From positions 1 through 9,792 of the forward strand of contig JALOPO010000048.1 of the NCBI GenBank assembly GCA_025453855.1: a stretch of DNA of 9,792 nucleotides, given 5' to 3'. The stretch is from Gemmatimonadaceae bacterium (GTDB lineage Bacteria; Gemmatimonadota; Gemmatimonadetes; Gemmatimonadales; Gemmatimonadaceae). How positions within the stretch are numbered: the first letter of the stretch is position 1; each line of letters begins with the position of its first letter. The notes below the pieces were generated by a model. It was given only the letters and a program-made list of their open reading frames with translations. It did no database searches and was not told the DNA's origin. The position numbers and the translations under genes were made by a program. Below, in pieces: positions 1 through 5,228 of this stretch.

Positions 1-627
1 GCGGCGGCGGGGAGCGCGCTGCTCGCCAGCGGCGCGATCGTCGCCCTCTGGCAGACGCTCCTGATCGGCGGCACCGCGCTCGCCGCCTCGGGCGGTGTGG
101 CGGGCGTGGCATCGCACCTCGTGCCCGTGCAGGACGACGACGGCCTGTGGGTGCAGCCGGCGAAGAACACGAGTTACCGCTTCGTCGCCGCACCGTCGCA
201 GCGCGACGGATGGGCCATTCGCCTCGAGACGCGGTCGCGTCGCCGCACGCCCGGCGTGGCATGGGCCCACGCCATGGCCGAGACCGGGCTCGAACCGACC
301 GTGCCGGTGACGATCACCGGACCGGCGGCGCTCACCGCGCTCCGCCGCCTCCTCCCGCGCGTGAATCACGCCGGAGCGCCGGAGCGCCGCGTGCAGGCCG
401 CGGTGCGCGCGATGGAGGACGTCGCGCGGCCGGCCGACTACCTGCCGCACCTGGCGCGTCACCTGCGCCCCGTGCTCATGCGCCAGCAGTTCGGCGACAG
501 CGGCGACCTCACCGCGCTCCCGCCCGAGATCCGCCTCGCGATGGAGATGGCGGTGCACGACGAGCTGTCGCCGCCGGTGGTCGACGCGCGACTGGAGCGG
601 ATGCAGCGGGAGCGCGATCGCGCCTGA
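1..627 (+). CDS. Unrecognised membrane-anchored protein, 3' part only
   Basis: The reading frame is open from the first base of the window to a TGA at 625-627, so this is the C-terminal 208 residues of a longer protein whose start lies upstream. A GTG at 97 could start a shorter protein, but the same frame continues upstream and encodes a hydrophobic stretch, so I treat the frame as continuing. Visible residues about 5-37 (SALLASGAIVALWQTLLIGG and on) are a good transmembrane helix. They are followed by a soluble part of about 170 residues rich in Arg, Ala and Pro, ending in the charged tail RLERMQRERDRA. No catalytic motif or family signature is visible and I do not recognise it. A single helix followed by a helical charged domain would suit an anchored envelope or regulatory protein, which is inference. 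It converges on the glycerate kinase gene, 37 bp away. Confidence 0.6.
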   Translation, partial: AAAGSALLASGAIVALWQTLLIGGTALAASGGVAGVASHLVPVQDDDGLWVQPAKNTSYRFVAAPSQRDGWAIRLETRSRRRTPGVAWAHAMAETGLEPTVPVTITGPAALTALRRLLPRVNHAGAPERRVQAAVRAMEDVARPADYLPHLARHLRPVLMRQQFGDSGDLTALPPEIRLAMEMAVHDELSPPVVDARLERMQRERDRA

Positions 628-634
628 TGCCCGA

Positions 635-663
635 CACGAGCGAGGCCATGCCTGCGCCTCGTG
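635..663. terminator. Possible bidirectional stem-loop between convergent genes
   Basis: In the 37-bp gap between two convergent genes, CGAGGC (641-646) can pair with GCCTCG (656-661) around a 9-nt loop. Alternatively CACGAG (635-640) can pair with CTCGTG (658-663). There is no clear T-run on either strand, so intrinsic termination is only suggested by position and symmetry. Confidence 0.3.
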
Positions 664-664
664 C

Positions 665-2052
665 TCATCCGCCGAGATCCAGCCCCAGCACCAGGTCGTT
701 CACGTTGGTCCCCGAATCGAACGCCCGGATGGTCGCATCCACCGCGTCGAGCGCCACGTAGCTGCGCTGCTCCGCGAGCGCGCGCTCGGGCGCATGCCCC
801 GCCGCGCGGATGCGCCCCCACGTGTGCCGATCGACGATCGCGCCGGCGGCATCGGTGGGCCCGTCGCGCCCGTCGCTCCCGGCGCAGAGCAGGTGCAGCC
901 CCGCCGCCGCGTCGCCGGCGTCGTGCAGCAGCTCGGCCGCCGCCAGCGCGAAGGCCTGCATGCGACCACCGAGCGCACGCGACGGATCGGTGACGTGCAC
1001 CACCGGCTCGCCCACCGCCACGCGCAGCAGTCGGTGACGTGCACCACCGGCTCGCCCACCGCCACGCGCAGCAGCGGCGCCGCGCGTGTCCCGCGCCTCT
1101 CGCGTCGCTCGCGCGCGGCGAGCAGCGCAGTCGCGAAGCCGCGTCCTGCCTCGTGCGCGTCGCCCGTGATCCGGGCCACGCTCATGTCGACGTGCAGCCC
1201 CACGCGCGTCGCCTCGCCCTGCGCGGCGCCGGCCAGCGTGCCGCTGCTGGCGATGATCTCCTGCGTCACGTGCCGCGCGCGCGGATCGTCGCTGGCCGGC
1301 ATGCGCGCATCGTCGCGATCGGCGACCACCCACGCGCGGACGCGCGCGGGCGCACCGCTGATGCGTTCGAGGAGCGCGAGCACCTCGTGGCGTGGCACCG
1401 GGTCGGCGGTGCAGGGGCCGGAGCCGATCGACGGGAGCGTGTCGCCGAGCACGTCGCTCACGAGGTACGTGCTCGCACTCGCGGCGCGCGCGCCGATCGC
1501 CGTCGCCAGGCGCCCGCCGCCCCAGCGATGCACGCGGCGGCGCACGCGGTTGATCGCGTCGATGGGGAGCCCCGCGTGCAGCAGCGCATGCCCGAGCGCC
1601 GTGATGTCGTCGGGCGCGAGGCCGGGGAGCGGTGCGGCGATCAGCGACGACGTCCCGCCGGACAGGCAGACGATCACGTGGTCGCCCCCGTGCACCTGCG
1701 TCTCGATGTAGTGGCCGAGTCGCGCGGCCGCGGCAAGGCTGGCGGCGGCGGGGACGGGGTGGTCGCCCACGTGGAGCTCGAGCGGTGCGAGCGTCGCCGG
1801 CTCGTGCGGCGCCACCGCGGCGACGCAGACGCCCCCGACCACCCCGTGCAGCGCCGACGCGGCCCGCCACTCGAGCGTCGCGCGCGCCATCGCCGGTGCC
1901 GCCTTGCCGATGGCCAGGCAGTGCACGCGCTGGTGCACCGGGCGCGACGCGCGATCGAGCGCCGCGCGGAGCGCGACATCGGGGCGGGCGGCGCGGACGG
2001 CGCCGCGATAGAGCCGCTCGAGGAGCGTGCGCGGGTCGGAGGTGACGGGCAT
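665..2052 (-). pseudogene. Glycerate 2-kinase (MOFRL family), frameshifted by a 44-bp tandem duplication
   Basis: Type II glycerate kinases phosphorylate D-glycerate with ATP to 2-phosphoglycerate in the cytoplasm, feeding glycolysis from glyoxylate, serine or tartronate routes. The N-terminal domain shows AIGKAAPAMARA (about residue 48), GDHPVPAAASLAA (96), the nucleotide-site-like SGGTSSL (131; usually SGGGSAL), GGGRLA (178) and LVSDVLGDTLPSIGSGP (197). After VGEPVVHVTD, ending at residue 341, the frame breaks because the 44 bp coding for LLRVAVGEPVVHVTD are present twice. The MOFRL domain then continues in another frame: GGRMQAFALAAAE, AGSDGRDGPTDAAGA and GTNVNDL, ending at TGA (665-667). 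Deleting one copy gives one continuous 447-residue protein, the usual family length. As read, translation continues in the wrong frame to a stop at 700-702, giving about 450 residues without MOFRL. I chose the ATG at 2052 because conserved sequence begins soon after; no strong Shine-Dalgarno sequence is visible. An assembly error remains possible. Confidence 0.9.
987..1074. repeat. Perfect 44-bp tandem duplication inside the glycerate kinase gene
   Basis: The unit beginning tcggtgacgtgcaccaccgg and ending cacgcgcagcag occurs at 987-1030 and again, identical and directly adjacent, at 1031-1074. The identity stops at both edges: 986 is a against g at 1030, and 1031 is t against c at 1075. Forty-four is not a multiple of three, so the extra copy shifts the frame. 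No obvious microhomology at the junction explains it. Confidence 0.97.
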
Positions 2053-2081
2053 CGGGTGGACGATAGCCGGTGCCCCATCCT

Positions 2082-2116
2082 GTAACGGCACGATGCAGGG
2101 TGGCATGCCGCGTTAC
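2082..2116. promoter_or_regulatory. Imperfect inverted repeat, candidate operator
   Basis: GTAACGGCA at 2082-2090 and TGCCGCGTTAC at 2106-2116 are reverse complements except for a 2-nt CG insertion in the right arm. The spacer is 15 nt, so the arm centres lie roughly two helical turns apart, about right for a dimeric regulator. The repeat sits between divergent genes. No known regulator site is recognised. Confidence 0.3.
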
Positions 2117-2218
2117 GGAGGCGATCGGTGCCGCGGCGTCGCACGCTGAACGCCAAGACCAAGAACCGGAACGACTTGCATGCGCGCGCCGGGGACCGCG
2201 CCGACTGGTCCGCACCCT

Positions 2219-2230
2219 GCCCTGCAGGGC
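2219..2230. promoter_or_regulatory. Perfect 12-bp palindrome
   Basis: GCCCTGCAGGGC is fully self-complementary and lies about 65 bp upstream of the first lipoprotein start. It could be an operator half-site pair or only a chance palindrome in GC-rich DNA. Confidence 0.25.
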
Positions 2231-2286
2231 TCCGACGGCGCCGGCGATCGGGCGCCGCATCCCCCGCACCTCGGCTCACTCCGTCC

Positions 2287-2290
2287 GGAG
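2287..2290 (+). promoter_or_regulatory. Ribosome binding site of the first lipoprotein gene
   Basis: GGAG lies 6 nt before the ATG at 2297. It supports that start over the in-frame ATG at 2180, whose 39 extra residues would bury the lipoprotein signal peptide behind a proline-rich stretch. Confidence 0.6.
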
Positions 2291-2296
2291 TCCATC

Positions 2297-3154
2297 ATGT
2301 TCAGCATCCGGGCCATCCGGCTCCTCCCCCCGGCGCTCGTTGTCACCACCGCCCTTGGCCTCGTCGCGTGCAGCGATGGTGACGGCACCGGGCCCGCTGC
2401 CGGCAGCGCGCCGGTCTCGTTCTCCGTCGCCTCGACCGGCGCGACCGCGGTGACGCCCGGGATCGCGGCGCAGGTCAACGACCCGACGTCGGTGATGCTC
2501 ACCGATGGCACCGCCGACACGTTGGTGATCACCCGCGTGCAGGTCGTCTTCGAGGAGATCGAGCTCGAACGCGCCGGGAGCAGCGGCTGCGACGACGACA
2601 GCACGGGCGTGTCGCGCGGACGTGGCCGTGGCGACGACGACGACTGCTCGAAGCTCGATGTCGGGCCGCGCCTCGTCGACGTCCCTCTCGGCAGCGCGCC
2701 GGCGCTGCAGGTGGGGGTGCGTGTCCCCGCCGGCGACTACGACGAACTCGAGCTCGAGATCGACGACGTGGAAGGCGAGACGCAGGCCGAGCGCGACTTC
2801 CTGGCGGCGAATCCCGGCTTCCGGAACACCGCCATGCGGATCGAGGGGCGCTGGCGCGGGCAGCCGTTCACGTGGACCTCGCGCGTGAAGCGGGAGTTCG
2901 AGTTCGAGTTCGACCCCGCGTTGCGCATCGAGAACGGCGTCAACGACAACGTCACGCTCGACATCGATCTCGGGGCCTGGTTCCGCACCGCGGCGGGGCG
3001 CCTGATCGCGCCCACGCCCGCCAACCAGGCGCTGCTCGAGGCGAACATCGATCGTGCGCTCAGCGCCTACGGCGATCGTGATCGCGATGGCGACGACGAC
3101 TCCGGGCGCGGTCGTGGCCGCGGTCGTGGGCGTGGCCGCGGGTCGGACGACTGA
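2297..3154 (+). CDS. Acidic lipoprotein with two RG-rich low-complexity tracts (DUF4382-like)
   Basis: The 285-residue product starts with a lipoprotein signal peptide: basic residues at 5 and 8, a hydrophobic core, then the lipobox LVAC with Cys25 as the lipidated residue, followed by Ser-Asp. It should be anchored in the envelope. Residues 63-90 (SVMLTDGTADTLVITRVQVV, then acidic) and 126-160 (VDVPLGSAPALQVGVRVPAG, then DELELEIDDVEG) resemble the beta-rich lipoproteins grouped as DUF4382. That assignment is from pattern memory and is moderate at best. Between them, Cys98 and Cys117 bracket RGRGRGDDDD (107-116), possibly a disulfide loop. The tail (260-285) is DRDRDGDDD followed by six Arg-Gly pairs and SDD. 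No enzyme motif is visible. It opens the four-gene cluster and ends 25 bp before the regulator. The start is supported by GGAG 6 nt upstream. Confidence 0.8.
   Translation: MFSIRAIRLLPPALVVTTALGLVACSDGDGTGPAAGSAPVSFSVASTGATAVTPGIAAQVNDPTSVMLTDGTADTLVITRVQVVFEEIELERAGSSGCDDDSTGVSRGRGRGDDDDCSKLDVGPRLVDVPLGSAPALQVGVRVPAGDYDELELEIDDVEGETQAERDFLAANPGFRNTAMRIEGRWRGQPFTWTSRVKREFEFEFDPALRIENGVNDNVTLDIDLGAWFRTAAGRLIAPTPANQALLEANIDRALSAYGDRDRDGDDDSGRGRGRGRGRGRGSDD
3107..3142 (+). repeat. Three 12-bp units coding for RGRG at the lipoprotein C-terminus
   Basis: The units are CGCGGTCGTGGC (3107-3118), CGCGGTCGTGGG (3119-3130) and CGTGGCCGCGGG (3131-3142), each in frame and coding for Arg-Gly-Arg-Gly. The first two differ only at the last base. 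Because the period is a multiple of three, slippage would change tract length without breaking the frame. Confidence 0.75.
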
Positions 3155-3179
3155 CCCCATGCGGGACGGGTGCGCCGCG

Positions 3180-4577
3180 ATGACTTCCATGGTGGCGCAT
3201 CTTTCCCGCACGATGCCGACCCTCGCCGTGCTGCTCTGCACCGACTCCTTCACTGCGGCGTGGGACGATCTCGCGGCCGACGCGGGGTTCGACCTCCTGC
3301 GGCTCGCCGACGATGCCGACGGACTCGCGGCCTTCGAGCGCGCGCTGTCGGGCGAGGCGATCGGGATCGTGGCCGCCGGCGGGGCCGAGGATGCGGTGGC
3401 CGAGCGCCTCGCCTTGCGACGGCTCGGCGGTGAATGGGCGCTCGTGGGCGCCGCCGCCGACCATCGGCTCGCCGTGATGGCGATGCGCGCCGGCGCGACC
3501 GAGTATCTCGCGCTTCCCGGCGACCTCGCGATCCTGCGCACCTGGCTCGCGGCCTGCGCCCACCGGCTTGGCGGCCGTCGCAGCGGCGCCGCGTTCGCCA
3601 CGCGCGAGGGGTTGCGCTACGCCTTCGCGGAGATCGCCGGCGAGAGCCCGGCGCTCATGGCGGCGCTCGAGCGGGTCGCGCGCATCCTCCCGCGCGGCAA
3701 CGCGACGGTGCTGATCACCGGCGAGACCGGAACCGGCAAGGAGCTCGTGGCGCGGGCGCTGCACTACGGCGGCCCGCGGGCGGCGGCGCCCTTCGTCGAC
3801 GTGAACTGCACGGCGATTCCCGAGACGCTCCTCGAGAGCGAACTGTTCGGCCACGAGGCGGGCGCCTTCACCGACGCCCGCACCGCCAAGCCGGGGCTCT
3901 TCGAGACCGCCGACGGCGGCACGCTCTTCCTCGACGAGATCGGCCACCTCCCGCTCGCGCTGCAGGGCAAGCTGCTGCGCGTGCTCGAGACGCGCACGGT
4001 GCGGCGGCTCGGTGCGCAGCGTGCGACGCCGTTCGACGTGCGGCTGGTGGCGGCGACCCACGTCGACCTGGCGGCCGCGGTCGCGCGCGGCGAGTTCCGT
4101 GAGGATCTCTGGTACCGGCTGAACGTGGTGCAGGTGGAGCTCCCCCCGCTCCGCGAGCGCGGCGACGACGTGCTGCTGCTCGCGCGGAGCTTCCTGCGCC
4201 GCCTCGCCGAGGAATACGAGATGCCCGTGCCGACGCTCACGCCGGCGGCGGAGCAGGCGCTGCGCATGCGCGGCTGGGCCGGCAACGTGCGCGAGCTGCG
4301 CAACGCGATGGAGCGTGCGCTCCTGCTGGCCGACGGCGCGCGCATCGACGCGGCGGACGTGGACGGTCCCGCGTCGCGCGCGTCGGGGACCGGGGGTGAG
4401 CTCCCGTGGCCGGCCCCGTTGCACGACCTGATCCCCGCCGCCGCGCAGGCGATGCTGGCCCGCTGCGGCGGCAACAAGAGCGAGACGGCGCGGCGCCTCG
4501 GCATCAGCCGGCCCCGCCTCCAGCGCCTGCTCGAACCGGCCGCCGATGGCGCCACCGTTCCCTACGAGGATGACTGA
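3180..4577 (+). CDS. Sigma-54-dependent Fis-family activator with degenerate receiver domain
   Basis: This NtrC-family enhancer-binding protein would activate RNA polymerase carrying sigma-54 by ATP hydrolysis. Numbering uses the ATG at 3180 (465 residues). Residues about 12-130 follow the receiver fold (LAVLLCTDS, later AVMAMRAGATEYLALPGD). The phospho-acceptor position reads GIVAAGG with no Asp, and the usual Lys before Pro near the last strand is Leu. The AAA+ domain is complete: Walker A GETGTGKE (181-188), the sigma-54 contact loop GAFTDA (228-233; canonical GAFTGA), Walker B TLFLDEIG (248-255), FREDLWYRLN (306-315) and PLRERGDD (323-330). The C-terminus carries a Fis-type helix-turn-helix, NKSETARRLGISRPRLQRLL (432-451). 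Starts at 3159, 3189 and 3213 are also possible. I chose 3180 for the purine-rich GGGACGGG about 9 nt upstream, which is weak evidence. It probably regulates its own cluster or envelope genes, without classical phosphorylation. Confidence 0.9.
   Translation: MTSMVAHLSRTMPTLAVLLCTDSFTAAWDDLAADAGFDLLRLADDADGLAAFERALSGEAIGIVAAGGAEDAVAERLALRRLGGEWALVGAAADHRLAVMAMRAGATEYLALPGDLAILRTWLAACAHRLGGRRSGAAFATREGLRYAFAEIAGESPALMAALERVARILPRGNATVLITGETGTGKELVARALHYGGPRAAAPFVDVNCTAIPETLLESELFGHEAGAFTDARTAKPGLFETADGGTLFLDEIGHLPLALQGKLLRVLETRTVRRLGAQRATPFDVRLVAATHVDLAAAVARGEFREDLWYRLNVVQVELPPLRERGDDVLLLARSFLRRLAEEYEMPVPTLTPAAEQALRMRGWAGNVRELRNAMERALLLADGARIDAADVDGPASRASGTGGELPWPAPLHDLIPAAAQAMLARCGGNKSETARRLGISRPRLQRLLEPAADGATVPYEDD
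4566..4570 (+). promoter_or_regulatory. Ribosome binding site inside the regulator's last codons
   Basis: GAGGA overlaps the final codons of the regulator and sits 10 nt before the ATG at 4581. This supports that start and suggests translational coupling of the second lipoprotein to the regulator. Confidence 0.6.
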
Positions 4578-4580
4578 CGC

Positions 4581-5216
4581 ATGACGCCCCTCTTCCGCAG
4601 TGTGATCGCCGCCACGCTCCTCGGTCTCGCGATCGCGGCCTGCAGCGATGACGGCAGCACGACCGAGCCGCCCGCCCCCGGCCCCGAGGTCCCCCAGGCG
4701 CAGCTCACCTTCCTGCGCCTCGCCGCCGACGCGCCGCCGGCGTCGAACACCAGCGTCTCCTTCTGGGCGGTGCGGGGGCAGGATCGCGAGGGGAGCATCT
4801 ACCTCCGTCCCCGCGCCGGCCGCACCGACTCGCTCGAGCTGCTCAACTTCAAGGTCGGGAGCAACAGCCTCCTCACCTATCCCGATGGTCGCGCCTTCCA
4901 GCGTGGCGACTCGGTGCGCATCACGATCCGGATCGTCGACCTGTCGCGGCTCATCTTCGAGTTCCAGCCGTCGGGGCTGCGCTTCTCCACGCGCGACCCG
5001 GCGGAGCTCGAGATCGAGTACGGCGAGTGCGACGACGACGTGAACCGCGACGGGCGCGTCGACACCAACGACGACCTCGCGCGCCGGCAGTTCGCGATCT
5101 GGCGCCAGGAGGCGCTCGGTGCGCCGTGGCAGCGGCTCTCGTCGCTGCTCGACATCGACGACGAGGAGGTCGAGGCCGACATCTTCGGCTTCACGAACCA
5201 CGCGATCGCCTACTGA
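4581..5216 (+). CDS. Lipoprotein with a single EF-hand/dockerin-like calcium loop
   Basis: The 211-residue product begins with a lipoprotein signal peptide whose lipobox IAAC places the lipidated Cys at 21, followed by SDDGS and a Pro-rich linker (29-38). The body (41-150) is mostly predicted beta strands, with PSGLRFSTRDPAELEIEYGE near its end. This resembles the 'f.P.GL.F..pA.L.i.Y' segment of ZU5-like domains in secreted proteins, a resemblance from memory. Residues 153-164, DVNRDGRVDTND, match the D-x-N-x-D-G-x-V-D-x-x-D calcium loop of dockerins and EF hands exactly. Only one such loop is present, while true dockerins have two. The C-terminus ends in FGFTNHAIAY. The gene starts 3 bp after the regulator stop and has a GAGGA ribosome site, so it is very likely in the same operon. 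Function is unknown; calcium-stabilised envelope binding is a guess. Confidence 0.82.
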   Translation: MTPLFRSVIAATLLGLAIAACSDDGSTTEPPAPGPEVPQAQLTFLRLAADAPPASNTSVSFWAVRGQDREGSIYLRPRAGRTDSLELLNFKVGSNSLLTYPDGRAFQRGDSVRITIRIVDLSRLIFEFQPSGLRFSTRDPAELEIEYGECDDDVNRDGRVDTNDDLARRQFAIWRQEALGAPWQRLSSLLDIDDEEVEADIFGFTNHAIAY

Positions 5217-5228
5217 GCGCCGCGCCCG

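Larger units (their letters stand above)
2053..2296. other. Divergent intergenic region with several inverted repeats
   Basis: This 244-bp gap separates the glycerate kinase gene (-) from the lipoprotein-regulator cluster (+), so promoters for both should lie here. I see no convincing -35/-10 pair. It holds three symmetric elements: GTAACGGCA (2082-2090) facing TGCCGCGTTAC (2106-2116) with a 2-nt bulge, a perfect 12-bp palindrome GCCCTGCAGGGC (2219-2230), and CGGCGCC (2236-2242) facing GGCGCCG (2251-2257). The first lies closest to the kinase start. The other two would lie in the 5' leader of the lipoprotein gene if transcription starts upstream of them. Confidence 0.55.

Noticed and set aside
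987..1074. CRISPR-like repeat
   Set aside because: There are only two copies, directly abutting with no spacer, inside a coding sequence. It is a simple tandem duplication.
794..2085. Long + strand frames opposite the glycerate kinase
   Set aside because: The - strand carries all family motifs before and after the duplication. The + frames repeat the same peptide across the 44-bp duplication and show no domain.
2053..2106. Upstream start for glycerate kinase at ATG 2106
   Set aside because: It would add 18 residues (MPPCIVPLQDGAPAIVHP) not expected in the family, and would place the start inside the inverted repeat at 2082-2116. The ATG at 2052 gives the usual family length.
2101..2116. Sigma-54 promoter-like TGGCATGCCGCGTTAC
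   Set aside because: The -24 half (TGGCA) fits, but no GC falls at the required -12 spacing. No other convincing -24/-12 element was seen upstream of the cluster.
2180..2296. N-terminal extension of the first lipoprotein from ATG 2180
   Set aside because: It would put 39 Pro/Gly-rich residues before a well-formed lipoprotein signal peptide, and the ATG at 2297 has its own GGAG at the right spacing.
2128..2382. Small frame starting at GTG 2128 with a GGAGG 6 nt upstream
   Set aside because: The ribosome-site match is good, but the 84-residue product is Arg/Pro-rich, has no motif and runs 86 bp into the lipoprotein gene in another frame. A chance GGAGG is likely in such GC-rich DNA.
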